The notes below the pieces were generated by a model. That model saw only the letters and a list, made by a program, of their open reading frames with translations, searched no databases and was not told the DNA's origin. The position numbers were made by a program, and so were the translations under genes. Source: an uncultured Clostridia bacterium (GTDB lineage: Bacteria; Bacillota; Clostridia; Oscillospirales; CAG-272). From it: a DNA stretch of 55,978 bases. Positions 33,565 through 42,688 of the stretch are shown here, piece after piece. Every line of letters starts with the position of its first letter. The stretch's first letter is position 1. The stretch spans positions 1 through 55,978 of the forward strand of contig CANRFY010000013.1 in the NCBI GenBank assembly GCA_947630015.1, in the 5' to 3' direction.

Positions 33565-35078
33565 TTATATTTTCTCCTGACGCAGACGAATATCGCCGCC
33601 GCCGCCGTGCATACGGGCAGTATGATAATGAGCGCGCGCGTCCACGACGCCGCCTGCGCCGTCGTGATATCGAGCGAATAATCCGAGAACACCTTAAACT
33701 GGATGCCGGCGGGGACGTTTTCCTTGCCGAGCGCGATCAGGCACGAATGAAGCACGTCGCGGTTCGAGTAAACGCTGCTGATCAGGTACTGAGCCGAAAC
33801 GAAATCCGGCGTGCCGGACACAAGCACATACGAGGTGAAGTCCTCGTTGTCGATGATCTTATGCTCCTGCGTGATCGTCATCAGGCTGAACGGACCCTTC
33901 GTATCGAGCGGGACGCCGCCCGAATAAAGCCGCGCATCCTCGGACGCGGAAAACACGTCGGATACGACGCGGTCGCCGTAGTCCTGCATCGAGTGCATAT
34001 CGTCGTCCCAGATATGAGTGATCGGTGTCGCCTCGCGGAAGATCGCCTTCGGCTGGCTCGACATCTCCGTGATCCGTCTGTATATCGTCGAGCCGAGTTC
34101 GTTTTCGTCAGTGTTATACTGTCCGACGACGGAGAAGCCGTCCGTCGACACCGAATTCTGCGTATCGCAAACCGTCACGCCCGGGTTGAACGAAATGCCC
34201 CACTCCTCGATGAATTCGGACAAATTATCGAGCTTGCCGACGTTTTCCGGCGATACGAACACCATCATCGAGCCGAATCCGTCGAGGAATTCGTCGATCT
34301 TTTCGATCTCGGATTTTCCCGCGCTCTCGTTCTCGTAGCCGGCGAAATCGTATTTCGGATCGTTTATGATGAGCAGCCGCGCCGCGGGATCGATATCCTC
34401 GCGAGACAGATCGATCGTGCGGACGTCGTAGCCGGCGTCGGCGATTATAGTCACGAACGCGGTCGCCGCTTCGTCGTCGTCATGTGTATATTCGCCGTGT
34501 CCGACGGTGAAATATGCGATCGGCATTTCATCCGCCGTCACCGCGAGTATCGCCGAGGCGAACGTATTCTCGCCCTGATACGCCCACGGCGCCGTATCGT
34601 TCGAGTCGGCGATGAAGAACGCTGGCGAATTATATTTGCGGTACTCGGTGCCGCTTGAGATTATGACGCTCGTCGTATAGACGAGGTCCGTCGACGCGGT
34701 CGAGAAGCGCTGCAAATAGTCGTAATCGGTGAGCGCGTTTCTGTAATCGATCGTTATGTTGTCAAAGCGGTCGGCGAGCAGCTTCGCCGTATTGTGTACG
34801 TAAAACAGCGCCGAGTTTTCGTCCACCTTGTCCTTATCCATGCAGAACGTGATGACGACGTCGTCCTTGACGCCGGAAAGCGCGTTCACGACCTCGTCGG
34901 AGAGCGTGAACATCTGCTCGCGCGTCATATCTATATACCACATATATCGCTGCGCGAACGCGGTGAATATGATGTTTATGACTATTATGAGCGCGACGAA
35001 CGCGATGGTGAACGCCATCGCCGTCGAGCCGTAGCGGAGCTTTTTGCCCCGCAGAAACGAGTTCATATTTTTCTTCAT
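33561..35078 (-). CDS. GldG-like ABC transporter accessory protein
   Basis: The 505-residue protein has one helix near the N-terminus (FTIAFVALIIVINIIFTAF), a long extracytoplasmic region of ABC_transp_aux/GldG type (FTLSDEVVNALSGVKDDVVITF, YFTVGHGEYTHDD, DPAARLLIINDPKYDF) and a C-terminal helix (ALIIILPVCTAAAAIFVCV). It sits between the permease and DUF4340 genes. The first ATG has GGAAG very close; the ATG 12 bases in is an alternative start. Confidence 0.82.
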   Translation of the reverse strand: MKKNMNSFLRGKKLRYGSTAMAFTIAFVALIIVINIIFTAFAQRYMWYIDMTREQMFTLSDEVVNALSGVKDDVVITFCMDKDKVDENSALFYVHNTAKLLADRFDNITIDYRNALTDYDYLQRFSTASTDLVYTTSVIISSGTEYRKYNSPAFFIADSNDTAPWAYQGENTFASAILAVTADEMPIAYFTVGHGEYTHDDDEAATAFVTIIADAGYDVRTIDLSREDIDPAARLLIINDPKYDFAGYENESAGKSEIEKIDEFLDGFGSMMVFVSPENVGKLDNLSEFIEEWGISFNPGVTVCDTQNSVSTDGFSVVGQYNTDENELGSTIYRRITEMSSQPKAIFREATPITHIWDDDMHSMQDYGDRVVSDVFSASEDARLYSGGVPLDTKGPFSLMTITQEHKIIDNEDFTSYVLVSGTPDFVSAQYLISSVYSNRDVLHSCLIALGKENVPAGIQFKVFSDYSLDITTAQAASWTRALIIILPVCTAAAAIFVCVRRKYK

Positions 35079-35143
35079 TTCTTCCGAAGTGCGGTCACCG
35101 CACCCTTTCCTTTTTATTTATTCGCCATACCGCCGTTTCGGTA

Positions 35144-35848
35144 TCAGCCCCATCTGCGCTTTTCGTATACGCGGACGGTGAGGAATATCCCGACGGCTGT
35201 GATCGACAAATAGTAAAGCACGGCCGCGAAATCGAATATGCCGTTTGTGAAGTTGCCGAACCGCGCGAACACCGATATCCACCCGAGCATCGTGCGGATC
35301 ACGGGCGAATTGATGTAGCTGTTGGCGAACGTCGCGACAAGGAAAAGGAGGATAATTATTATCGTTATGACGCACGATACCATCTGGTTCTCGGTCAGCG
35401 ACGAGATGAATATCCCGAGCGCCACAAACGCGCTGCCCGCGAGCAGAAGCGCGATCATATCGCCGATCAGTATCGCCGTTTCAGGCTCCGCGTACTGATA
35501 AAGCGGCAGGTAATAAAGCCCCGTCAGGAGTATGACGCCCGCCATCATCGTCATGGCCGCGAAATATTTCGCCATCACCATCGACCAGAGCGACACGGGC
35601 GAGGTGAGCAGCATCTGTTCGGTGCGCGTCCTGCGCTCCTCGGAGAACGATTTCATCGTCAGCACAGGCACAAGCACTATGAACACGAACAGCGTCAGGG
35701 TGAAATACTGCATCGTGTTCCACGACTGCTGCCACAGCGTCGTCAGCGAAAACGCGACGGCGGTCAAAAGCAGCAGCGCCCCGACGAAAATATAGCCGAC
35801 GGGCGTCGTGAAATACGCCCTCATTTCCTTTTTATATATTGCTCCCAT
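35144..35848 (-). CDS. ABC-2 type permease (GldF-like)
   Basis: The 234-residue protein has six hydrophobic helices and the ABC-2 pattern IYKKEMRAYFTTPVGYIF at the N-terminus, then VPVLTMKSFSEERRTRTEQMLLTSPVS. It lies three bases after the ATPase gene and is followed by the GldG-like gene, giving the gldA-gldF-gldG order in one operon. GGAG precedes the ATG. Confidence 0.88.
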   Translation of the reverse strand: MGAIYKKEMRAYFTTPVGYIFVGALLLLTAVAFSLTTLWQQSWNTMQYFTLTLFVFIVLVPVLTMKSFSEERRTRTEQMLLTSPVSLWSMVMAKYFAAMTMMAGVILLTGLYYLPLYQYAEPETAILIGDMIALLLAGSAFVALGIFISSLTENQMVSCVITIIIILLFLVATFANSYINSPVIRTMLGWISVFARFGNFTNGIFDFAAVLYYLSITAVGIFLTVRVYEKRRWG

Positions 35849-35851
35849 CGC

Positions 35852-36898
35852 TCATTCTCCCTTTCGTTCGATATCGGAATTGTCGATCACGGGGCGGCGG
35901 CGTTCGCGTCCCTGCTTTTTTACGTCCGATCTGTCGACGAGCTTGATGAACACGTCCTCGAGATTTTCGCCGACAGGCTCGAGTCCGACGAGCGGCCAGT
36001 TATTCTGCGCGAGCGCGAAGAACAGCGTCTTTCTGATATCGACGCCCGGGTCGGATTCGATCACATAGACGTGAGCGTCGCCGTCGCGTTCCGCCGTCCT
36101 CTCGACTCTGCGCACGCCGCTGCGCGAGCGCAGCATCGCCGTGACCTCGCGCGACGGCCCGCATATCTTCGCCGTATACGCCCTTCCGTCCTCGGCCACG
36201 CGCACGATATCCTCTTTCTTTTCGTCCGCGATGATCTTGCCCTTATTTATTATCACGATCCTGTCGCAGACAGTCTGGACCTCCGACAAAATGTGCGTCG
36301 ACAAAAGCACCGTATGATTTTCGCCGAGCGCGCGGATCAGCGAGCGGACCTCAATTATCTGTTTCGGATCGAGTCCCACCGTCGGCTCGTCGAGGATGAT
36401 GAGCGGCGGATTGCCTACGAGCGCCTGCGCGATGCCGACGCGCTGCCTGTAACCCTTTGACAGATTCTTGATGAGCCGTCCGCGCACGTCCGCGATCTTC
36501 GTGACGGAGCAGACCTCGTCCAGATGCTTTTTGCGGTTGTATTCGCATCCCTTAAGCTCATATGCGAAATTCAGATATTCGTCGACCGTCATATCGACGT
36601 AAAGCGGCGGCTGCTCCGGCAGATATCCGATCAGGCGCTTCGCCGCCGTCGGCTCTTCAAGCACGTCGTGGCCGTCCACCCTGACCGTTCCCGCCGTGCT
36701 GGACAAAAATCCCGTTATCACATTGATCGTCGTCGATTTTCCGGCTCCGTTCGGGCCGAGGAATCCGACTACCTCCCCGCGCTTCACGCGGAACGAAATG
36801 TCGTCGACAGCGTATTTCTGCCCGTAACGCTTCACGAGGCCGTCGACCTCGATCATGTATTCGGCGCCGTCGACGCGCGCGTTTTGCTCTTTATCCAT
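35852..36898 (-). CDS. ABC transporter ATPase (GldA-like)
   Basis: The 348-residue protein has a single ABC domain: Walker A GPNGAGKSTT, Q-loop region LPEQPPLY, signature LSKGYRQRVGIAQAL and Walker B LIILDEPTVGLDP, with HILSE as the H-loop. A C-terminal extension of about 100 residues ends in a basic tail. The ATG at 36898 has AAGGAAG at seven bases; the ATG six codons earlier lacks one. First gene of the four-gene exporter operon. Confidence 0.92.
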   Translation of the reverse strand: MDKEQNARVDGAEYMIEVDGLVKRYGQKYAVDDISFRVKRGEVVGFLGPNGAGKSTTINVITGFLSSTAGTVRVDGHDVLEEPTAAKRLIGYLPEQPPLYVDMTVDEYLNFAYELKGCEYNRKKHLDEVCSVTKIADVRGRLIKNLSKGYRQRVGIAQALVGNPPLIILDEPTVGLDPKQIIEVRSLIRALGENHTVLLSTHILSEVQTVCDRIVIINKGKIIADEKKEDIVRVAEDGRAYTAKICGPSREVTAMLRSRSGVRRVERTAERDGDAHVYVIESDPGVDIRKTLFFALAQNNWPLVGLEPVGENLEDVFIKLVDRSDVKKQGRERRRPVIDNSDIERKGE

Positions 36899-36932
36899 GA
36901 GGCACTTCCTTTGCATTTTATGTATTGCTCTA

Positions 36933-36961
36933 TTGTATCACAAATCGCACAAAAAATCATC
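36933..36961 (-). promoter_or_regulatory. Possible promoter of the Gld-type operon
   Basis: On the minus strand ATGATT (36956-36961) and TACAAT (36933-36938) are 17 bp apart, 35 bp before the start. Confidence 0.45.
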
Positions 36962-37022
36962 CGTTTCGTCAGTTTTTTTCGCGAAAACTGTGTGACGTCT
37001 TTGTGAAGGGCATATTTCCCCG

Positions 37023-37835
37023 TCAGATCATGATGGCTGACGCCATTACGCCGCGCGCGTCCCCGTCGCGTCGGTGCGAATAGAATTCGCCGCCGCGCTC
37101 CTTTGTGCATATTCCGGCGACGTCGATGCAGCGCTGATGCACGCCGCACAAAACGAGCAGCCGCTCGTTTATCGATTGCAGATCGCACCGCAGAACGCCG
37201 TCGCCGCCGCGCGATATGAAATCGGATATCATGCCGGCGGCGCCTACCCGCATTCTGTGATGCGGCGACGTCGACGCGATATCGGCAAATCTGTCGGGGA
37301 AATCGTCGCCGACCTCAAAGCAGCCGGCGCATATCGACGGCCCGATCGCGGCTCTTATCCTGTCGCGCTTCGCGCCGAGCCTGCACATCCTCTCGACGGC
37401 GACGCCCGCGATCCCCGCCGCGGTCCCGCGCCATCCGGCGTGGACGGCGGCCGCGACGCCCGCGCCCGGCTCGTAAAGCAAAATCGGCACGCAGTCCGCA
37501 CTCTTCACCGCGATCGGCACGCCAGGCGCGTCGGTCAGAAATCCGTCGCACTCGAAATCGGCGTCCGCGTTCGACGGGGTGACGTATTCGATCCGCGGCG
37601 AATGTATCTGGCGCGCGAAAATCACGCGCCGATCACCGAATCCGCACGCGCGCGCAAAGCGCGCTCTGTTTTCCGCGACTCTGCCGTCGTCGTCGCCGCG
37701 TCCTTCCCCGACGTTCAGCGACCGCAGCGCGCCCGTCGAGACGCCGCCCTCGCGCGTCGAAAATCCGTGCGCGGCGTCCTCCAAGATCGTCGAGCGATAT
37801 ATCGCGACGCCGTTTTTCTCGATCCTTTCAAACAT
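37023..37835 (-). CDS. pgeF: Peptidoglycan editing factor PgeF (YfiH/laccase-domain family)
   Basis: The 270-residue protein has the family signatures HGFSTREGGVSTG, SADCVPILLYEPG, VAAAVHAGWRGTAAG and GPSICAGCFEVGDDF, with the metal- and purine-site histidine and cysteines. Family members have purine-nucleoside and muropeptide-related activities. The ATG at 37835 follows GGGGGAG; the in-frame extension upstream is not family-like. Last gene of rbfA-nrnA-truB-pgeF. Confidence 0.9.
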   Translation of the reverse strand: MFERIEKNGVAIYRSTILEDAAHGFSTREGGVSTGALRSLNVGEGRGDDDGRVAENRARFARACGFGDRRVIFARQIHSPRIEYVTPSNADADFECDGFLTDAPGVPIAVKSADCVPILLYEPGAGVAAAVHAGWRGTAAGIAGVAVERMCRLGAKRDRIRAAIGPSICAGCFEVGDDFPDRFADIASTSPHHRMRVGAAGMISDFISRGGDGVLRCDLQSINERLLVLCGVHQRCIDVAGICTKERGGEFYSHRRDGDARGVMASAIMI

Positions 37836-37878
37836 AGCTCCCCCGATTAAAAGCGCGGCGCGCGCCGCGTTCTTCGTC

Positions 37879-38763
37879 TCAGACGCGGAAAAATTTGACG
37901 GCGCGCATCCCGCCCGAGCTGATCTCGCCGAGCGCAAAAAATCCGCCGTCGTCATAAAGGCGCACGCGTCCGTCCGCGCAGTCGACGCTGACGGCGGCGC
38001 CGTTCTTTATCTTTTTTTCGTTCGCTCCCGCAACTCGCATCTGCGGCAGCGACGCAAAAAGCGTCTCCGTCGGCAGCAGATACGACGACGGGTCGGCCAC
38101 GATCTCCTCTATCGTATGCGCGTCCGCGATCCCGAAGCCGCACGTCTCCGTCCTGCGAAGCGACGCCATGCAGCCGCCGCAACCGAGGCGCGAGCCGATA
38201 TCGGCGCAAAGCGTCCTTATGTATGTTCCGGCGGAACACGAAACAGAAAGCGAATATTCGTCGGCGCGGCCGGTAGGCCGTGCTTTTATCGAATAGATTT
38301 CGACGCGGCGCGGCTCCCTTTGCACCGTGATCCCGCGCCGCGCGAGATCGACGAGCTTCTCGCCGCCGCGTTTCAGCGCCGAATACATCGGCGGCGTCTG
38401 CATATATTCGCCGGCGAACGACTCCGCCGCTGCGATCACCTCGCCGCTCGGCGGTACGGCCTCGCCGCTCGTGACGATCTCGCCCGTAACGTCCTCGGTG
38501 TCCGTCGTCATCCCGAGCCTCATAACGGCATCGTAACGCTTGACGCCGGCGGTCACATATTCGGCCGCTTTTGCGGCACGTCCGATCAGCACGACGAGAA
38601 CTCCCGTCGCGTCGGGATCGAGCGTCCCCGTATGCCCTACGCGGCGCGTTTCGTATATGCGCCGCATTTTTGCAACGACGCCGAACGACGTTATCCCCGC
38701 CGGCTTATCGACGACCGCGACGCCGCACGCGCCGTCACAGCGCTTATCGTCCGCCGCCGTCAT
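37879..38763 (-). CDS. truB: tRNA pseudouridine-55 synthase TruB
   Basis: The 294-residue enzyme makes pseudouridine 55 in the T-loop of tRNAs. The catalytic block is VGHTGTLDPDATGVLVV with the active-site Asp; VDKPAGITSF is at the N-terminus and TPPMYSALKRGGEKLVDLAR in the middle. The C-terminal segment after about residue 240 may be a small PUA-like part. The ATG at 38763 overlaps the nrnA end by 20 bases. Confidence 0.95.
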   Translation of the reverse strand: MTAADDKRCDGACGVAVVDKPAGITSFGVVAKMRRIYETRRVGHTGTLDPDATGVLVVLIGRAAKAAEYVTAGVKRYDAVMRLGMTTDTEDVTGEIVTSGEAVPPSGEVIAAAESFAGEYMQTPPMYSALKRGGEKLVDLARRGITVQREPRRVEIYSIKARPTGRADEYSLSVSCSAGTYIRTLCADIGSRLGCGGCMASLRRTETCGFGIADAHTIEEIVADPSSYLLPTETLFASLPQMRVAGANEKKIKNGAAVSVDCADGRVRLYDDGGFFALGEISSGGMRAVKFFRV

Positions 38764-39742
38764 ATTCGTAAATCGCCCTTTCAAACGCCTCTGCAATGAT
38801 CGACGCTGCCTCGTCCGCGTCGGCGGCAAAAACGCTGCATCCGGCCGCGCCCCTGTGGCCGCCGCCGCCGAATCCCGCGCATACCTCGGCGCAGTCTATA
38901 TCGACGTTCGCCCTCGTCGACGCCCTCCATTCGCCCGCTTTCGTCTCGCGCAGCGCGACGCCGACGTAAACGCCGTATATCGAGCGCATCTCGTCGGCCT
39001 CGGAAAAATCGGACGGTCCGAATCCGCCGTTTTTCATGTCGTCGAGCGACGCGTAAGTCAGGGCGAGCTTTCCGCCGCAGAAAAATTTCATGTGTTCGAG
39101 TCCGACGCGGCGCGCCAGCATCTGTTTTTTCATCTTGACCGCGTGAAGATTGTGCGCTATGTAGACGGTGTGCGCGCCAAGCTCGTGCAGGCGCGCCGCC
39201 GTCATATGCGTCGCCGACGTCGTATTTGCGAATCTGAAGCTGCCCGTATCGCTGCTGATCGCGGCGTAGATCGCGTCGACAGCCTCCACCGGAATGCGAT
39301 ATCCGTGGCAGTCGCGCAGTATCTCCGCCACGCGGAATACGATTTCGCCGCAAGCGGCGGCATTCCCCTCCACCAAGCCGTCGGCGAACATCTCGCCGCG
39401 TTCGTGATGGTCTATCATCATAAGAAACGAATCGCACCCCGCCGCAAACGCGCCGAGCTGCGACGCCGACGCGACGTCTACGGATATTTTGCAAACGCCT
39501 CGGCGCGGCTTATCGTCGATCTTGACGCCGTCGGTCAAAAACAGCAGATACTCCGGCACAGGATCGCAGCATTTGATCTCGGCATCGGCGCCGTTCGCCC
39601 TCATGATATAGTATAGCGCGGCGGCGCATCCGATCGTGTCGCCGTCCGGCGACGCGTGGCAGTATATATCGGCGGCATCAAGTCCCGCTATGATGCGGGC
39701 GGCGTCCGCCTCCGTCAACGATACAAACGCGCGCGCACTCAT
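38744..39742 (-). CDS. nrnA: DHH-family oligoribonuclease/pAp phosphatase (NrnA-like)
   Basis: The 332-residue phosphoesterase degrades nano-RNA and/or pAp in related bacteria. The metal motifs are CHASPDGDTIGC, MMIDHHE (DHH) and AISSDTGSFRF. The DHHA1 domain near the end has GFGGGGHRGAAG. It overlaps rbfA by four bases (ATGA) and truB by 20, so the three are translated in concert; rbfA-nrnA-truB is a common Firmicute order. Confidence 0.93.
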   Translation of the reverse strand: MSARAFVSLTEADAARIIAGLDAADIYCHASPDGDTIGCAAALYYIMRANGADAEIKCCDPVPEYLLFLTDGVKIDDKPRRGVCKISVDVASASQLGAFAAGCDSFLMMIDHHERGEMFADGLVEGNAAACGEIVFRVAEILRDCHGYRIPVEAVDAIYAAISSDTGSFRFANTTSATHMTAARLHELGAHTVYIAHNLHAVKMKKQMLARRVGLEHMKFFCGGKLALTYASLDDMKNGGFGPSDFSEADEMRSIYGVYVGVALRETKAGEWRASTRANVDIDCAEVCAGFGGGGHRGAAGCSVFAADADEAASIIAEAFERAIYEYDGGGR

Positions 39743-40125
39743 TCGCCGTCCTCCTCCGATTCCCCGTCATCCGAGGCGGCGGCGCGTTCGTCCTCGAGGC
39801 GGCGCAGAACCTGCGCTATGCGCGCGCCGTTTTCGATCGAGCTGTCGGCCTCGAACGTCAATTCGGGCGTTACGCGCAGATTAAGTCTCTCCGCGAGCCG
39901 CGAACGGATGAAGCCCGTCGCGGAGCGAAGTCCTCTCGCGATTTCGGCCTTATCGCCCGTCAGCGACGAATAATAAAGCCGGCAGTATTTGAGATCGGGC
40001 GACACGCGCGCCGCCGTCACCGTCACAAATGAATCCGCAACGCGCGGGTCCTTTATCTCGCGCAGTATCGACGCCATCTCGGCCACGACCGCGCTGTTCA
40101 CTTTATTTTGTCTGTAATTTGCCAT
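39739..40125 (-). CDS. rbfA: Ribosome-binding factor A
   Basis: The 128-residue KH-fold protein helps late 30S subunit maturation. Typical features are NYRQNKVNSAVVAEMASIL, EIKDPRV, SPDLKYCRLYYSSL and RVTPELTFEADSSIENGARIAQVL. The last 20 residues are acidic. GGGAGG precedes the ATG. A TTGAAA-17-TATAAT promoter makes it first in the operon; infB, often upstream of rbfA, is not here. Confidence 0.95.
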   Translation of the reverse strand: MANYRQNKVNSAVVAEMASILREIKDPRVADSFVTVTAARVSPDLKYCRLYYSSLTGDKAEIARGLRSATGFIRSRLAERLNLRVTPELTFEADSSIENGARIAQVLRRLEDERAAASDDGESEEDGE

Positions 40126-40187
40126 TCCCGTCCTCCCGAAAGGCGTATTTTACCGTCCGGTATCTATAATATCTTGCCTCAGCGATT

Positions 40188-40216
40188 ATTATACAGCATT
40201 TCTCGGCGCGTTTCAA
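40188..40216 (-). promoter_or_regulatory. Promoter of rbfA-nrnA-truB-pgeF
   Basis: On the minus strand TTGAAA (40211-40216) and TATAAT (40188-40193) are 17 bp apart, 62 bp before rbfA. Confidence 0.75.
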
Positions 40217-40256
40217 GCCGATGCGGATATATTATGCGCTTTGCGATACAGAAAGC

Positions 40257-40280
40257 GGGGAGCCGAGGCTTCGGCTCCCC
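40257..40280 (-). terminator. Terminator-like hairpin after the LCP gene
   Basis: GGGGAGCCGA pairs with TCGGCTCCCC around a 4-nt loop, 18 bp past the LCP stop; only a weak T-run (GCTTTCT) follows on the minus strand. Confidence 0.65.
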
Positions 40281-40298
40281 CTATGTCGCACTCGCGCG

Positions 40299-41471
40299 TC
40301 AGAACGGCAGATACTCGTTTGCGAGCTTGTCGCGTATCTTATCAAGATCAGGCACAAGCACCATCATTTTGCGGATCACGGCGTCTTTGTACGCGCCCGA
40401 GAACGGCACCGCGTAAGTCTTTACCTCGAGCGAGCTTACCATCGGCAGAAGCGTCAAAAGCAGATTCAGTCTGTCGTTCGTCGACATATCGGTCGAAAGC
40501 TTCGGCAGTATCTCGTCCGCGATGTTCTTCAGCTCGATCACGCCGGCGTCCTTGAATTTGTTGAACAGCGTCATCAGTATATTGCGCTGGCGCTCCGTGC
40601 GCTTGAAATCGGAGTCGATCTTGCGTATGCGGGCGTATGCGAGCGCATTCTCGCCGTTCAGCACCTGCGTGCCGGGTTCGAGTCCGAGATACGCGGCCTC
40701 GCGGTCCGTCAGCGTTATTTCGACGCCGCCGAGCATATTGATTATATCGATGAAATCGAAGAAATCGCACTCAAAGCAGCCGTCTATCGACACGCCGAAA
40801 TTGTATCTCATCGTCTCCTTCAAAAGCGTCAGGCCGCCGAATCTGTAAGCCGTGTTCAGCCTGTTGTCCGCGTATCCCTCGCGCGGGATATGGACGTACA
40901 TATCGCGCAGAAACGAGATGAGCGAGACCTTTTTCGTCTCCGTATTGATGCTGACGAGCATCATCGAATCCGATCTCTGATCGCCCTGTCCGGCGCGTCT
41001 GTCCTGTCCGACGATCATGATATTCAAAAGTCCGTCGTCGTCGATGGGATTTACGCCGTTGATCGTCAGATCGTCCGGATCGATGACGGGCGGCATCGTC
41101 TCGGCGCTCTCGCCGCCGGTCGGATCGTCCGTATCGGGCGCGCCGCCGCCTGTTCCGTCCGTATCGCCGGTATCGCCCGTATCGCTGCCGCCGCCGATAG
41201 GCTCGGTATCGATAAAATCGGTCTCGAACTGCTGATCGAGCGGCGGAGCCGTTCCGTGCGTGCCGTCCTCCGGCGGTATATATTCGATCAGATTTATATA
41301 ATGGTACACGACGCCGACGACGGCGATCGCCGCGATCAAAACGACCGCAAGTATCGACACCGCGACTGTCAGCGCTATTCTTTTCCCCTTCTTCGATTTG
41401 CTTTTTCCCTTCGATTTTAAAGGCTCGATCTTCTCGGATTCGTCCTTTTCTTCCTTATCGTTTTCCGACAT
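40299..41471 (-). CDS. LytR-CpsA-Psr (LCP) family cell-wall polymer ligase
   Basis: The 390-residue protein has a charged cytoplasmic start, one membrane helix (about 30-55) and a Gly/Asp/Thr-rich linker (75-130). The LCP domain has NIMIVGQDRRAGQGDQRSDS, FLRDMYVHIP, NRLNTAYRFGG and LTDREAAYLGLEPGTQ. The catalytic Arg and Asp positions are kept. LCP enzymes attach polymers such as teichoic acids or capsules to peptidoglycan. A TTGACT-17-TATAAT promoter is upstream. Confidence 0.93.
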   Translation of the reverse strand: MSENDKEEKDESEKIEPLKSKGKSKSKKGKRIALTVAVSILAVVLIAAIAVVGVVYHYINLIEYIPPEDGTHGTAPPLDQQFETDFIDTEPIGGGSDTGDTGDTDGTGGGAPDTDDPTGGESAETMPPVIDPDDLTINGVNPIDDDGLLNIMIVGQDRRAGQGDQRSDSMMLVSINTETKKVSLISFLRDMYVHIPREGYADNRLNTAYRFGGLTLLKETMRYNFGVSIDGCFECDFFDFIDIINMLGGVEITLTDREAAYLGLEPGTQVLNGENALAYARIRKIDSDFKRTERQRNILMTLFNKFKDAGVIELKNIADEILPKLSTDMSTNDRLNLLLTLLPMVSSLEVKTYAVPFSGAYKDAVIRKMMVLVPDLDKIRDKLANEYLPF

Positions 41472-41527
41472 AAATTATCCTTTCGCCAGTATCCCGCATC
41501 AATCGGCGCGGGCCGTTTTGTGTCCGT

Positions 41528-41556
41528 ATTATACTATTCCCCAAAGAAAAAGTCAA
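41528..41556 (-). promoter_or_regulatory. Promoter of the LCP gene
   Basis: On the minus strand TTGACT (41551-41556) and TATAAT (41528-41533) are 17 bp apart. Confidence 0.75.
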
Positions 41557-41601
41557 CACATGAATTGTAAACATTTTGTGACGCAAAATCGCCGGCGGTA
41601 C

Positions 41602-41630
41602 TTTACAAACGCGCCTTTTTGTGTGATAAT
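41602..41630 (+). promoter_or_regulatory. Promoter of the small membrane-protein gene
   Basis: TTTACA (41602-41607) and GATAAT (41625-41630) are 17 bp apart, 35 bp before the start at 41665 and divergent from the LCP promoter. Confidence 0.65.
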
Positions 41631-41664
41631 AATGACAGCGATTTTTCAAAGCCGGAGCCTGATT

Positions 41665-42141
41665 ATGCAAGAGCTTGAATATATAGACATCAACTCTCCA
41701 GACGAAGAAAGCCGGTCTGCGGAAACTGACACGGAAGCTTCCGTCCCAACCGACGCAAAGGCGGACGCGGAAACGGACGTATCCCCCGTTATCCCCGCCG
41801 CCGCGCCGACGCCGCCGTCCCCGTCTGTCGCGAGACTCGTTTACAGCGCCTATTCCGGTATGCAGCCGCCGCCCGATTCAAAATACGCACCGCTCGGTCT
41901 CGGCCGCTGTATGCTCATACTGTTTTTCACGTCGATCCCCGCCGTGGGCCTTCTCGGCGCGATGGTGATCGCGCTTTCTTCAAAAAAGGTCGCCGTTCAC
42001 CGACTCGCGCTTTCAGTCGTGCTGCTGCGCACCGTCTTCTGGGTCGCAGCCGCGATCGCAGCCGCCGTCGCCGTCTATGCGTTCCACATCGATGTCTTCG
42101 GCTGGATCTATCAGCGATTCCTCGTCTGGGACGCGGCGTGA
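41665..42141 (+). CDS. Small two-helix membrane protein of unknown function
   Basis: The 158-residue protein has an acidic, Pro/Ala-rich cytoplasmic-type first half (about 1-70), a short conserved-looking block (KYAPLGLGRCM) and two hydrophobic helices (LILFFTSIPAVGLLGAMVIA and VFWVAAAIAAAVAVYAF). GGAG seven bases before the ATG and an upstream promoter support it. Its last 129 bases overlap the 3' end of the convergent CYTH gene. No family recognised. Confidence 0.6.
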   Translation: MQELEYIDINSPDEESRSAETDTEASVPTDAKADAETDVSPVIPAAAPTPPSPSVARLVYSAYSGMQPPPDSKYAPLGLGRCMLILFFTSIPAVGLLGAMVIALSSKKVAVHRLALSVVLLRTVFWVAAAIAAAVAVYAFHIDVFGWIYQRFLVWDAA

Positions 42142-42609
42142 CAGCGAATGATTCGAGAATCTGCCGTCGCCCGTCACCTCTTTTATGACCTTTATCTGCG
42201 GGGGCAGCTCGAATATCTCATCCTCGTCCTCGACCTCAACCTCCATCACCGCCACGCGCTTCCAGAACGGATAAATATCGATCTCGAACGTGTGTCCGCC
42301 GTATGGGAGAAGCACCCGCGTCTTTTCGACGACCGAACCCTCGATCTCCCGCTCGGACAGCAGCCGATCGTATTCGGCGCGCGTGATCACGCGCTCGTCC
42401 TCCTCGCTCGACATCCCGTCGATGCGCCGCTTGATCGTATGCGTATACTCGACGCGCACGCCGCGCATCCTCTCGCGCACCCTCTCCGCTCCGCGCTCGG
42501 ACACAAGATACGTCTGCGCGATCGCAGAGGCGTCGAGTCCCGACAGATCGCGACTGTCGGGCATTTTTATGAGAAATTTATGTTCCCTTTCTATGTGCGT
42601 AAATATCAC
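42013..42609 (-). CDS. CYTH-domain protein (triphosphate tunnel family)
   Basis: The 198-residue protein opens with the CYTH signature E-x-E-x-K (EREHK, residues 7-11). Tunnel strands follow, rich in alternating charges (RVEYTHTIKRRI, EIDIYPFWKRVAVMEVEVEDE), and it ends like other members at EVTGDGRFSNHSLSRR. Such enzymes hydrolyse inorganic triphosphate or act on nucleotides. The start is probably GTG at 42609 with no good ribosome site. About 40 extra residues run past the usual end and overlap the convergent membrane-protein gene. Confidence 0.75.
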   Translation of the reverse strand: MIFTHIEREHKFLIKMPDSRDLSGLDASAIAQTYLVSERGAERVRERMRGVRVEYTHTIKRRIDGMSSEEDERVITRAEYDRLLSEREIEGSVVEKTRVLLPYGGHTFEIDIYPFWKRVAVMEVEVEDEDEIFELPPQIKVIKEVTGDGRFSNHSLSRRVPDEESLIDPAEDIDVERIDGDGGCDRGCDPEDGAQQHD

Positions 42610-42688
42610 CCCGATTTTGAAATTATAAATAGATTTTACCGCGATCGCGCGGTCAATGCAACATCTTTTTGAAAAACGGAGGCGCAAA

